DNA of 64,000 bases from CAYIVF01 sp964366875 (GCA_964366875.1 CAYIVF010000001.1:11393-75392); one strand, 5' to 3'; positions 1 through 7,706 are shown, counted from the stretch's first letter. Program-made: numbers and translations. The notes: generated from the sequence alone by a model not told the origin.

Positions 1-1209
1 CTGCCTTAGTTTTTCTTTTTGTTTTACGCCAAATCTCTGTTCGTCGTCAATTATTAACAGTTGAAGGTTTTTGAATTCTATATCTTTAGATAAGAGCCTG
101 TGCGTGCCTATTACAATGTCTGTTCTTCCTTCTTTTAAATCTTTGGCTATCTTCTTTTGCTCTGCTCTTGTTTGCAGACGAGACAAAAGAGCTATTTTTA
201 TCGGGAACTTCTCAAATCTTTTTTTAAAGGTATTGTAATGCTGATTTGCCAAGATAGTCGTGGGGCAGATTATTGCTGTTTGTCTGTTGTTTGCTGAAGC
301 TAATAAAGCAACTCTCATCGCTACCTCTGTTTTACCAAAACCAACGTCTCCGCAAACTATCCTGTCCATGGGTTTTTCTTTTTTTAAGTCCTTTTCTATA
401 TCTTCAATAGCTTGCAGCTGGTCTGGGGTTTCTTCGTATGCAAAGCCGGCTCTTAATTGGGATTCCATTTCTCTGTCTGGCAGATAGGCGGATCTCTGTG
501 CTACTTCTTTTTGGGCGTATAAAACCAAAAGCTCTTTAGCTAGCTTTTCAACTTCTTCTTTAATCTTTCTTTTTGTTTTTTGCCAGAGATTAGACCCCAG
601 CCTGGAAATTTTAGGGTCTGCAAACCCAACGTATCTCGATAGTTTTCTTTCCAATCCTACGGGCACATACAGTTTGTCTTCCTGGCCGTATTCTAAAACA
701 TAATAGTCTTTTTCTATGCCCGCAAACCTGCCTATTCCATGGTCTAAATGCACTAAATAGTCATTGGGCTTTAATCCTTTTAGTTCTGAAAATAGTTTTT
801 GAGATTTTAATTTCTTTTTTAGAATTTCTTTTGATTTCTTTTCATCTTCTATTTTTACATCCAGCAGTTTGAGCTCATCTATTTCATTTCCTAAAAAATC
901 CAATCTAACAGCCTGCATTGTATTGATGGGGAACACATCTACTATCCCGCCCCTTTGAGAAAATTCGCCCGGAGCCTCAACCTTAAAAACCCTTTCATAA
1001 CCCATTTCGTCTAATTTTCTTAAAAACTGCGAGAAGTTATAGCTGTGGTCTTTTTTAAGGAAAATAATGTTATCTTCGAAAAATGATTGGGAGCGCCTGG
1101 CTTCCAATATGCTCTGCAAGTTTTTCTCAAACCAAAAAGCCTCCTTATCTAAAAAATAGGGGGTGATGCCAACTATTAAAATTTTATCTATATTACTTGT
1201 TGTACTCAT
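1..1209 (-). CDS. mfd: Transcription-repair coupling factor Mfd, partial (3' end off the window)
   Basis: Mfd is a DNA translocase that removes stalled RNA polymerase and recruits nucleotide excision repair. The reading frame starts with ATG at 1209, has an in-frame stop just upstream, and runs off the window edge after 403 codons. In order one sees a UvrB-like segment (APGEFSQRGGIVDVFP), a CarD-like polymerase-interaction segment (DYLVHLDHGIGRF), the Walker A motif GDVGFGKTE, PTTILANQ, and motif II as DDEQRFGV, where DEEQ is usual. About 100 or more N-terminal residues of standard Mfd are missing, so the UvrB-like part is abbreviated. The start overlaps the end of pth by 17 bp, suggesting co-transcription from the pth side. 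The family assignment is secure; the full length is unknown. Confidence 0.93.
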   Translation of the reverse strand, partial: MSTTSNIDKILIVGITPYFLDKEAFWFEKNLQSILEARRSQSFFEDNIIFLKKDHSYNFSQFLRKLDEMGYERVFKVEAPGEFSQRGGIVDVFPINTMQAVRLDFLGNEIDELKLLDVKIEDEKKSKEILKKKLKSQKLFSELKGLKPNDYLVHLDHGIGRFAGIEKDYYVLEYGQEDKLYVPVGLERKLSRYVGFADPKISRLGSNLWQKTKRKIKEEVEKLAKELLVLYAQKEVAQRSAYLPDREMESQLRAGFAYEETPDQLQAIEDIEKDLKKEKPMDRIVCGDVGFGKTEVAMRVALLASANNRQTAIICPTTILANQHYNTFKKRFEKFPIKIALLSRLQTRAEQKKIAKDLKEGRTDIVIGTHRLLSKDIEFKNLQLLIIDDEQRFGVKQKEKLRQ

Positions 1210-1768
1210 TCATTGTCCTATCTAATCCTTCTTTGATAAAAAAATCAAGGGATTCTGCTGCTTTTTCAATTGTTTCGTTTATAATTTTTTGTTCATCTTC
1301 TGTAAATTTTTTAAGAACCAGTTTTTTTGTATCTTGTATCTTGTATCTTGTATCTTGCGGTTTTATTCCGATGCGAAATCTGATAAGCCTGTCATTTCCA
1401 ATGTTTTTAATTATACTTTCTACTCCTTTGTGTCCGGCAGAGCCGCGTTCTTTATTTATTTTTATTTTTCCTACCGGTAAATCTATATCATCGTGCACAA
1501 TGAGTAAATTTGAAATTTGAAATTTGAAATTTGAAATTATTTGCTTAACTGCTTTGCCCGAGTCATTCATAAATGTTTGGGGTTTTACCAAGACAATCTT
1601 ATCCTCGCCAACCACGCCCTCCGAAACCAGTACCTCGGATTTTTTTTGCAGCTCAAATTCCGGAAAATCATTTTTCTCCGCAAATTTATCCAAAACCATA
1701 AATCCCACATTATGCCTTGTCCCTTCAAATTTTTTGCCAGGATTCCCGAGTCCGACTATTATAATCAT
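1193..1768 (-). CDS. pth: Peptidyl-tRNA hydrolase
   Basis: It releases tRNA from peptidyl-tRNAs dropped by the ribosome. The 191 residues match the family's usual length. Visible are the GLGNPG motif with N9, the catalytic His in TRHNVGF (H19), the PQTFMN motif, and the catalytic Asp in VHDD (D93), followed by GSAGHKG. Two surface loops are encoded by tandem heptanucleotide repeats (1327-1357 and 1506-1538), giving the odd peptide stretches KFQISN and DTRYKIQDT. The gene lies directly upstream of mfd on the minus strand and overlaps it by 17 bp. Confidence 0.97.
   Translation of the reverse strand: MIIIVGLGNPGKKFEGTRHNVGFMVLDKFAEKNDFPEFELQKKSEVLVSEGVVGEDKIVLVKPQTFMNDSGKAVKQIISNFKFQISNLLIVHDDIDLPVGKIKINKERGSAGHKGVESIIKNIGNDRLIRFRIGIKPQDTRYKIQDTKKLVLKKFTEDEQKIINETIEKAAESLDFFIKEGLDRTMNEYNK
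1327..1357. repeat. Tandem heptanucleotide repeat (TTGTATC x4) inside pth
   Basis: Four exact copies of TTGTATC plus a partial fifth. Because 7 is not a multiple of 3, three units encode a seven-residue period. Here it gives the DTRYKIQDT loop near the C-terminal part of Pth without breaking the frame. Confidence 0.95.
1506..1538. repeat. Tandem heptanucleotide repeat (AAATTTG x4) inside pth
   Basis: Four exact copies of AAATTTG plus a five-base partial copy. On the coding strand it encodes the NFKFQISN stretch just before the beta-strand that carries the catalytic Asp. It is the second, different heptamer in the same gene. Confidence 0.95.
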
Positions 1769-1908
1769 ATTTATCTAATTTACCTTTTTTAACTTTATTT
1801 TTCAATTATTTGCTTGAATTATTTCTCAAAAGGCGATATTGTAAAAAAAAGATGCTGAGTTTAAAATCAGAAAAATATTTTTTATTAATCGTTAAACCAT
1901 ATAATAAT

Positions 1909-2661
1909 ATGAATTCAAAAGAAATTGAGTCAATTGAAAAAAGATATTTTGAAGAGATTTATTTTTTTGTAGATAAAAATCTTTCGTTCTTCCTTGAAAG
2001 ATTAAAATCAAAGAATGAAATAAAAAATGATTGGCTAAAAATATTCAAAATAACAAGTAGGGCTGCATACAAAAAAGCTTCAGAATTAAATAAAGGCGCC
2101 GAAAGAGTGGTGCATAATTTATTTGGTCAATATAGGTCATTTGCAGTTAATTCTTCGCCCATTGGTTCGGATTTAATGTTTGAAACTCCAGATGCTTTTA
2201 TACATTTAGAAGTTAAAACTGCTACCGATTCTAATCCCGCAGATTTTAAAGGAAAAATACAAATAGCCCAAAATCAGACAACCTATGGAGTTAATCAGAC
2301 AATAACAGGAAGTCGCTACCATTTTATACCTAGTTTACCTAAAATTTACTCAAACGGAAAAATCTGTTTGACTTATGTAATTCAAATAATACACGATAAT
2401 GTAGAAGATTTACCCAAGATTATAATTTTACTTTCAATACCCAATGGATTATTAAAGCGCACTTACGGTAATTGTATTAATTCCGGAAAACATTCGAAAA
2501 AATTAAACAAGTTAAAATCGAAAGGAGATATAAGATTTTTATACAAGAAGGCTAAAAAATTCGAAAATTTAGAAAAAAAACCAAGTAGAATAAAAATTAT
2601 TTATCCTCAAAGTTACTCTAAAAAATTACTTGAAGATTTTTTAGGACTGAAGGAATTATAA
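1909..2661 (+). CDS. Putative type II restriction endonuclease (PD-(D/E)XK-like)
   Basis: I do not recognise the family by overall sequence, but a PD-(D/E)XK-like core is visible: D88 in GSDLMFE, then E101-V-K103 in HLEVKTA (numbered from the ATG at 1909). The rest is Lys- and Asn-rich, with no membrane segments. The start is uncertain: ATG 1852 and TTG 1810 are in frame upstream, and none has a clear ribosome-binding site. The gene ends tail-to-tail with the LexA-methyltransferase gene, overlapping it by 6 bp, which is the usual setting for a restriction-modification pair. The function is inferred from motif plus neighbour; cleavage specificity cannot be read from the sequence. Confidence 0.6.
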   Translation: MNSKEIESIEKRYFEEIYFFVDKNLSFFLERLKSKNEIKNDWLKIFKITSRAAYKKASELNKGAERVVHNLFGQYRSFAVNSSPIGSDLMFETPDAFIHLEVKTATDSNPADFKGKIQIAQNQTTYGVNQTITGSRYHFIPSLPKIYSNGKICLTYVIQIIHDNVEDLPKIIILLSIPNGLLKRTYGNCINSGKHSKKLNKLKSKGDIRFLYKKAKKFENLEKKPSRIKIIYPQSYSKKLLEDFLGLKEL

Positions 2662-4578
2662 TATTTTAATTTTATCACACCTTTTTTTTATAATATTTAG
2701 ATAATCTTTTTGTAATTCTATACCAATTGATTTTCTATTAAGTTCCCTTGCAACCTTTAAGCTTGTTCCACTTCCCACAAATGGATCTAAAACAATGCCG
2801 TTTACCGGACAGCAAGCCATTATAGCTTTTTTTGGTAGTTCTTCAGGAAATATTGCAAAATGGGAATCCTGTAATTTTCCAGTTGCAAAATCCCAAATAT
2901 CACCAGGATTTTTACCTAACTCATGTGGTTTTACGGTTTGTAAAACATAATGCTCTTCAGTCATAATTTTATCGTATTTATCATCTTTAATTTCCAAAAC
3001 TTTTTTTAGTTTTAACCAATCTTCTGGCTTAGGTAAACATCTTCCGCCTCTATCTGTCCTGAACCAATGTCCAGCAGTATCTTTATAGCCAAATATTTTA
3101 TCTATTTCTTTACTTGAAATTCCTTTATTTTTTCTATAATTTTTTATGAAATGTATTATTTCAAGTTCTAAACTACTATCTATTTTGTGTTTTCTTTGTT
3201 TAGAATAAAATTCCCCATTAACAGATAATCTCGCCCCAGGCGAAGCGCCAAGATTTATTTTCTCAGTATTTTTAAATTTACCATTGTATTCATTTTTATT
3301 ATTACTTGTTTTGTCTTTCCATTTTTCGTATTCTTTGACAGATAGCGTTAATGGTAATTCTATTTTTTGATTATTTTTTTCCGTTAGTAAGATTTTTTGT
3401 TTAGAGGTTTTTTCTTTTTTCTCCCCATTGGTTTTATGTGCGATCCTAACAGAATCTAAATCAAAATAATATTCCGGTCTCAAATAACTATTAGGATTTT
3501 TAACAAATAAAAATATTGGTTCATAGGTGTTTGAAAATCTATCTTTTATCGACGAGGGCATTGCATTTGTTTTCCGCCATATTAAAACATTTCTTATTGC
3601 CCAACCATTTTTTTGCATTTCCATTGCTAGTCGAAAAGGGATCATTTGTAGATTCTTATCAACGTATTTATCTCCTATATTTAAAAAATATGCACCATCA
3701 TCAGTTAAGACCCTTTTTAATTCATTTGTAATGTCTATCATTTTTTTGATATATTCTTCTGGTGTTTTTTCATTGCCTATTTGTCCTCCCATTCCATAAT
3801 CTCTTTGTCCCCAATAAGGTGGAGAGGTCACAATGCAATTTATTGATTTGTCGGGTAGCATTTTTAACTTTTCTATAACATCACCAATAATCACTAGTGG
3901 TTCGGTATCTTTGGGTAAATCAATAAATTGATGTTGGTTTGTTATTTTTTTTTGCAAAACCACTTTCTCTTTTAATTTTTCTAATTCTTCAAATTTTCTT
4001 ATTATACTAACTACTTTTCCTTGTATTTCTAATTCTTTTACATAGATTGGTTTAAAATCAGGATTTGCCGGTTGTAGGCGAAATCCGTTTTTCTCTCTAT
4101 AAATTTTTTTGAGAGTAGTTTCATTGCCATTAATAAGCGCAACAACGCTTTCTCCGTTTTCTGCAGTGGATTGTCTTCTAATTATTACCTTGTCGCCGTT
4201 GAAGATACCCTCGTCAATCATACTATTGCCACTTACCTCTAATGCAAAATTTTCACCGCTTTTGGATAGCAAATTTTTAGGAACTTTTATTTTCTCTGGA
4301 ACATTGTATGTTATAAGCGGTTCGCCAGCTGTAATTGTTCCGAGCAAGGGAATCTCTACGAGTTCTGAATTTTTATTTTTTACCAATTCAATGGAGCGCG
4401 CCTTGTAATCTGTTTTTTCTAAATATTCTTTCTCTTTTAGTGTTTTTATGTATTGATGAGCTGTGGGTTTTTTTATTTTAAAATGCTTCGCAATTTCCTT
4501 GAGAGAAGGAGAGTAATCTTTTTTGCTAATGTATTTTTTAATATAATCTAGAATTTGTTTTTGTTTCGGAGTTAACAT
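2656..4578 (-). CDS. LexA repressor fused to a beta-class DNA methyltransferase
   Basis: The 640-residue protein has two parts. Residues 1-200 are a full LexA: winged helix (about 1-65), an Ala84-Gly85 cleavage site in GTITAGEPL, catalytic Ser119 in SGNSM, and Lys157 in TTLKKIY, close to the E. coli LexA positions. After a Lys/Glu linker comes an amino-methyltransferase with motif IV TSPPYWGQRDYG (about 251-262), a long target-recognition region, and motif I DPFVGSGT near the C-terminus (about 598-605). That is the beta-class order typical of N4-cytosine or N6-adenine enzymes. The fusion is one uninterrupted frame. It lies convergent to the nuclease-like gene. Its promoter carries direct repeats that could be its own operator. 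RecA-stimulated cleavage at A84-G85 would separate the DNA-binding head from the catalytic part; this is inferred, not shown. Confidence 0.9.
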   Translation of the reverse strand: MLTPKQKQILDYIKKYISKKDYSPSLKEIAKHFKIKKPTAHQYIKTLKEKEYLEKTDYKARSIELVKNKNSELVEIPLLGTITAGEPLITYNVPEKIKVPKNLLSKSGENFALEVSGNSMIDEGIFNGDKVIIRRQSTAENGESVVALINGNETTLKKIYREKNGFRLQPANPDFKPIYVKELEIQGKVVSIIRKFEELEKLKEKVVLQKKITNQHQFIDLPKDTEPLVIIGDVIEKLKMLPDKSINCIVTSPPYWGQRDYGMGGQIGNEKTPEEYIKKMIDITNELKRVLTDDGAYFLNIGDKYVDKNLQMIPFRLAMEMQKNGWAIRNVLIWRKTNAMPSSIKDRFSNTYEPIFLFVKNPNSYLRPEYYFDLDSVRIAHKTNGEKKEKTSKQKILLTEKNNQKIELPLTLSVKEYEKWKDKTSNNKNEYNGKFKNTEKINLGASPGARLSVNGEFYSKQRKHKIDSSLELEIIHFIKNYRKNKGISSKEIDKIFGYKDTAGHWFRTDRGGRCLPKPEDWLKLKKVLEIKDDKYDKIMTEEHYVLQTVKPHELGKNPGDIWDFATGKLQDSHFAIFPEELPKKAIMACCPVNGIVLDPFVGSGTSLKVARELNRKSIGIELQKDYLNIIKKRCDKIKIL

Positions 4579-4610
4579 ATTGACATGTTTTTTATAAATA
4601 CTATTATTAT

Positions 4611-4632
4611 ATTATACTAACATTTTACTAAC
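4611..4632 (-). promoter_or_regulatory. Promoter -10 and TACTAAC direct repeats upstream of the lexA-methyltransferase gene
   Basis: On the minus strand a TATAAT box is at 4616-4611. Two exact direct copies of TACTAAC (plus-strand reading) lie at 4615-4621 and 4626-4632, an 11-bp period, so they fall on one DNA face and cover the -10 to -35 zone. A TTGACA occurs at 4647-4642, but 25 bp away, too far for a standard -35. The repeats are candidate operators for the adjacent LexA head. Confidence 0.5.
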
Positions 4633-5117
4633 CTTGAAAGATGTCAACCTGTGGATAACTCAAAAGTTTACAAACTCTACGACCTCACCCAGGAGGGGAT
4701 TAAAATCATGGAGAGTACGGGAGATTGAGAAAATGGAGAAGGAGAGGGTTTTTAATCAACTTAACTAGATAAAAATCCCCAATTGGAGATTTTTGCTAAA
4801 TCATATTTTTGGTAAGGAAAGGAATTATCTAGTTCAATTTATCGTTACAATTAGCACGAATATAAAAATCCCTTAAATTAAGCCATATCCTTGTATATCT
4901 AAAAAATAATTATAATTCAGAATAGAACCTTCTAATGGCATTCCTTACCAAAAATCCGAAATGGTAAAAATCCTCGGGATAGCCCCTCGGGGTAGTCATT
5001 GATGAGCATTTTTTTCCAAGTCCCCCTTGACATACAGCTATGAAGAGCGTAAGTTTAATTTAGGAGTTTTCATAGATTAAAGTAAATGAAAAAGAGTATT
5101 TTTATTTAGTTCATATT

Positions 5118-5146
5118 TTGTAAATTGTTTATTATTAAGATATAAT
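5118..5146 (+). promoter_or_regulatory. Promoter of the 5153-7129 operon, leaderless
   Basis: TTGTAA (5118-5123), a 17-bp spacer, then TATAAT (5141-5146). The ATG at 5153 lies 6 bases after the -10 box, where transcription is expected to begin. No ribosome-binding site is possible, so the mRNA should be leaderless. Confidence 0.65.
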
Positions 5147-5152
5147 ATAATT

Positions 5153-5545
5153 ATGACAAATCAAAAAGATCCACTCGCGTCACTTTTCACGAGCGACGCA
5201 AAAGCAATTGATAGGCAGAAGCTAGCAGAGCTTTTGGAGCCTTTTGTTATTATTGATGAGGGTTCCAAAGAGTTCAGTTTTCACGATACCTTTAATTCCC
5301 TGAAAACAAACATGCAAAAAATTGAAATCATTCTTTCTGCTGCAAAAGCCAGAGCTCTGTTTTTCAATGAGGTCGATGGATTATCTCCAGGAGATATTAT
5401 CACTCTTGGTGTTATGCCCGAGGGCAGCGTGAAGACAAGTCTAAAAAAACTTTTTGATAGGCACAAAATCAAGAAAGATAAAGATGGTAGATATTTTATA
5501 CCCTCGTACCGTATTTCAGAATTGGTCAAACAATTTAATAACTAA
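5153..5545 (+). CDS. Small winged-helix-like protein, first gene of an unnamed operon
   Basis: I do not recognise this 130-residue protein. It is soluble. Its second half (about 65-128) reads like a winged helix-turn-helix: a helical run rich in Ala, then MPEGSVKTSLKKLFDRHK as the candidate recognition helix, and a basic beta-turn DKDGRYFIP. The first half has an acidic segment, IIDEGSKEFSF. It has its own leaderless promoter and sits 11 bp before the next gene. It could be the operon's regulator or the first structural subunit. Function is unknown. Confidence 0.75.
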   Translation: MTNQKDPLASLFTSDAKAIDRQKLAELLEPFVIIDEGSKEFSFHDTFNSLKTNMQKIEIILSAAKARALFFNEVDGLSPGDIITLGVMPEGSVKTSLKKLFDRHKIKKDKDGRYFIPSYRISELVKQFNN

Positions 5546-5556
5546 CTTTTATTATT

Positions 5557-5970
5557 ATGACTACGAACAAAACAATTGAGCAGAGAGTGGAGGAGCTTGA
5601 AAAACGGGTGGCTACGCTAGAGAGGGCATCCTCGCGTGGTGTAGTATCTTCGGCGTTAAAAGCAAAAAAGTCATCTGCGAAAGAATTCCTTATGACAAAA
5701 GAACTCAAGACTGAGATACAAAAGACACTTGCGCTCGCTTATTATCTCGAGTATATGGAGGGATTCCAGAGCTTCAATGTTGCAGATCTTGAAGCTGTAT
5801 TTCGTTCGGCAAAAGAGAAGCTTCCAAAGAATATAAACGATGCAGTGAATAAAAACATTGCCCATGGTCTCATAATGGAAGCGGCAGAAAAAAAGGATAA
5901 CAAGAAGGCGTGGGTAATTACATCAACGGGTGAGAAATATGTTGAAGAGGAGTTTAAAAAGTCTAATTGA
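5557..5970 (+). CDS. Coiled-coil plus winged-helix-like protein, unnamed operon
   Basis: Unrecognised, 137 residues. Residues 1-25 form a heptad-rich coiled coil (EQRVEELEKRVATLER), followed by a Ser/Ala/Lys linker. The C-terminal domain (about 45-135) is LALAYYLEYMEGFQSFNVADLEAVF... ending in WVITSTGEKYVEE. This pattern (a helix with aromatic residues, a V-x-D/E-[IL] turn, then a strand followed by G-x-x-Y-[IV]) recurs in the two downstream proteins, so the three appear to share a domain. The gene ends in TGA, 7 bp before the next start. Confidence 0.75.
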   Translation: MTTNKTIEQRVEELEKRVATLERASSRGVVSSALKAKKSSAKEFLMTKELKTEIQKTLALAYYLEYMEGFQSFNVADLEAVFRSAKEKLPKNINDAVNKNIAHGLIMEAAEKKDNKKAWVITSTGEKYVEEEFKKSN

Positions 5971-5977
5971 AAAATAT

Positions 5978-6412
5978 ATGATTGAAAAATATATGGATAA
6001 GAATCAGTTGATACATAAATTAAACCAAGCACAGGGCATTATTTCCGAGTGTCTTGCCGGCCTGCGAGAAGAAGAAATTAAAAAACCGGAAAAAAACGAG
6101 GAGAAGAGGGAAAAAAGTTTAACTATAGAGATAGATTTTAGCAAGCCAATTCGTCCCTTTTTTAGGGAGTACACAGAGGGTAAAAGCGGACCTAAGAAAT
6201 TCACCTTACTCGTTGCATATTCAACAAAAGGTGATATGTCGCAGTCAGTTTCGTTAAATGAGATCGAAAAACAGTGGAAAAAGATGAAAAGTTTGTTGGG
6301 TGGCGATTTCAATCGTTTTTATTCATCTCAAGCGAAAGATAAAGATTGGGTAGATTCGCCAAAGCAGGGTTTATACGTATTACGTCCGAATTGGAGGGAG
6401 GTTCTTAATTAG
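5978..6412 (+). CDS. Winged-helix-like protein with charged linker, unnamed operon
   Basis: About 144 residues from ATG 5978, or 139 from ATG 5993. The two starts come from an exact 15-bp tandem duplication (5966-5980 and 5981-5995). Residues about 30-45 are a dense Glu/Lys linker. The C-terminal part (FTLLVAYSTKGD, VSLNEIEKQWKKM, GLYVLRPNWREVL) matches the domain pattern of the genes on either side. No catalytic motif or membrane segment is visible. It ends 3 bp before the PLD-like gene, so the two are probably translated together. Function is unknown. Confidence 0.72.
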   Translation: MIEKYMDKNQLIHKLNQAQGIISECLAGLREEEIKKPEKNEEKREKSLTIEIDFSKPIRPFFREYTEGKSGPKKFTLLVAYSTKGDMSQSVSLNEIEKQWKKMKSLLGGDFNRFYSSQAKDKDWVDSPKQGLYVLRPNWREVLN

Positions 6413-6415
6413 TTT

Positions 6416-7129
6416 ATGAATTTGCCACAAAATATAACAATTTTTCTCAAACAGTTCCCGCTTAAAGATATGAGTGGCGAGCAGGTTTTTGTGGCAATCT
6501 GCTATTATCTCGCAGGCGCGAAAAAGAGTGTTGAAGTTGAGGTACAAGATATAAAAAGTAAATGGAGTAAAACTCTAATAGGCAAAACTTACAATCCGGC
6601 ATTTGCATATCGCGCCCAAAGATATTTAAACCCTTGTGGCAAGGGGAGGGTATGTTTGACCGATGAAGGAATTGAATATATTGAGCCTTTGATTCAACCG
6701 ACATTATTGTCTAGAATCGGACTCACTGTGTTCAAAAAGGGCAGTGCTTATTCATTTGATAAGTTTCTGCGCGGCATTTTTAAGAAAGCAACGAAAAATG
6801 TTGGTATTGCAGATACATATGTAGCCGGAAACATTTTTGACAACCTTTTAGATGAAATTCCTAAGACTGTGCCGATTCAGTTTCTTTACGGGAGTGATAC
6901 TGGCGGATTTACTTCCAAGTCTATACGATTTGCCAAAGAATATAATTTTCAAATGAAAGAGAGTAGGCAATTTCACGACCGTTTTATCATAGTTGATGGC
7001 AGGGGCTATATCATAGGCCCATCATTAAAGGATGCGGCAGACAAGAAACCATCCACACTAGTTGTTTTAAGCGATTCTGATTCCAGAAAGTTAGTTAGTC
7101 TTTTTTTAGATTTATGGAGCGGCAAGTAA
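6416..7129 (+). CDS. Winged-helix-like domain fused to a PLD-like domain
   Basis: A 237-residue protein. The N-terminal about 95 residues repeat the domain of the two preceding proteins (VFVAICYYLAG, VEVEVQDIKSKW, GRVCLTDEGIEYI). The C-terminal half resembles phospholipase D-like nuclease/phosphoesterase domains: FHDRFIIVDG (H187, D188, R189), then GPSLKDAADKK (about 201-211), a variant seen in several bacterial conflict proteins. Only one H-motif is present, so activity would need a dimer. It is probably the effector of this four-gene operon. The PLD call rests on that motif; substrate and trigger are unknown. Confidence 0.72.
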   Translation: MNLPQNITIFLKQFPLKDMSGEQVFVAICYYLAGAKKSVEVEVQDIKSKWSKTLIGKTYNPAFAYRAQRYLNPCGKGRVCLTDEGIEYIEPLIQPTLLSRIGLTVFKKGSAYSFDKFLRGIFKKATKNVGIADTYVAGNIFDNLLDEIPKTVPIQFLYGSDTGGFTSKSIRFAKEYNFQMKESRQFHDRFIIVDGRGYIIGPSLKDAADKKPSTLVVLSDSDSRKLVSLFLDLWSGK

Positions 7130-7205
7130 AGATTAAGGAGGAATGTAAGGTGCTTGAAGTCATGCTTCAGTATCTGCTAGAGCCCGAGCTTGAATAATCC
7201 TGAAT

Positions 7206-7256
7206 ATGACTTGGCCGACAAAAAAATTAGGAGAAATTTATGAAAAATTTAGATAG
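7206..7256 (+). pseudogene. Probable hsdS 5' remnant (first copy)
   Basis: A 16-codon frame starting MTWPTKKLGEIYEK reads like the conserved beginning of a type I restriction specificity subunit and then stops. Just upstream, a frame ending at 7197 (LEVMLQYLLEPELE, preceded by a strong AAGGAGG at 7135-7141) could be another fragment. The assignment rests only on the short N-terminal pattern. Confidence 0.3.
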
Positions 7257-7665
7257 AAGTTTAGACAGCATAAAAGAGGCTAAAAAATTTTCTCTGGAAA
7301 TGAAAATTTCTGCTTTACAGGAACTTATTTTGCAGAGATTTCAAGCACTTACAACGATTAGCTCGATAAGTTTTGCCGTTGCTGGAATTATAATTTCAAC
7401 CAGAGGCGATCTAATCCGGAATGAAAAGCTTGCTTTTTTCTCGGCGGCCTTATTTATCGTTATTGCTATTACCAGCTTTGGACGGCATCTATGTTTGATT
7501 CGTAGCGACATCAAGGCCATAGCTAAAAAGATAAAAGATTTACCAGGCGAAGATTGGAGCAAGCCGCTTGAAGAAAAAGAGTTTAAGGCCGATTGGTGGC
7601 CAGAAATATTGTATATCATTTTAGTTATTGGTGTTTTGTTATTCGGCTTATCTTTTTGTTTATGA
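7240..7665 (+). CDS. Small membrane protein, three predicted TM segments
   Basis: A 141-residue protein with no close family recognised. The amphipathic N-terminus (about 1-38) is followed by hydrophobic segments near 40-57, 64-82 and 120-141, with a basic cytosolic-looking loop (SDIKAIAKKIKDL) and an acidic stretch between the last two. This topology resembles SLATT-type effector membrane proteins of defence loci, but only in outline. It begins inside the first hsdS-like remnant and its stop codon overlaps the ATG of the second. Confidence 0.65.
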   Translation: MKNLDRSLDSIKEAKKFSLEMKISALQELILQRFQALTTISSISFAVAGIIISTRGDLIRNEKLAFFSAALFIVIAITSFGRHLCLIRSDIKAIAKKIKDLPGEDWSKPLEEKEFKADWWPEILYIILVIGVLLFGLSFCL

Positions 7666-7706
7666 AGATTTGGCCAACAAAAAAATTAGGTCGAAAAATT
7701 AATTGA
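7662..7706 (+). pseudogene. Probable hsdS 5' remnant (second copy)
   Basis: The 14-codon frame MKIWPTKKLGRKIN repeats the beginning of the first remnant. The DNA at 7671-7690 differs from 7212-7231 by one internal base and one end base. Its ATG overlaps the TGA of the membrane protein, as a translationally coupled gene would. It is too short to be functional. Confidence 0.3.

Larger units (their letters stand above)
4579..5152. other. Long intergenic region with nested inverted repeats, no convincing gene
   Basis: No complete gene is seen in these 574 bases. Three nested or adjacent symmetries are present. A 24-bp near-palindrome lies at 4771-4794. A 9-bp inverted pair AACTAGATA/TATCTAGTT lies at 4763-4771 and 4826-4834. 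A perfect 15-bp inverted pair (ATTTTTGGTAAGGAA and its complement) lies at 4805-4819 and 4941-4955. A short frame ending KVYKLYDLTQEGIKIM near 4670-4730 resembles the tail of a winged-helix protein and may be a gene remnant. A perfect DnaA-type 9-mer is at 4650-4658. The right edge holds the promoter of the next operon. Confidence 0.6.

Noticed and set aside
4670..4735. Short frame KVYKLYDLTQEGIKIM...
   Set aside because: It may be the tail of a lost winged-helix gene but is too short, with no start, to call as a gene.
5557..5970. Possible TGA recoding as in Gracilibacteria
   Set aside because: Many conserved genes end at TGA at the expected length and use TGG for Trp, so TGA is a stop here.
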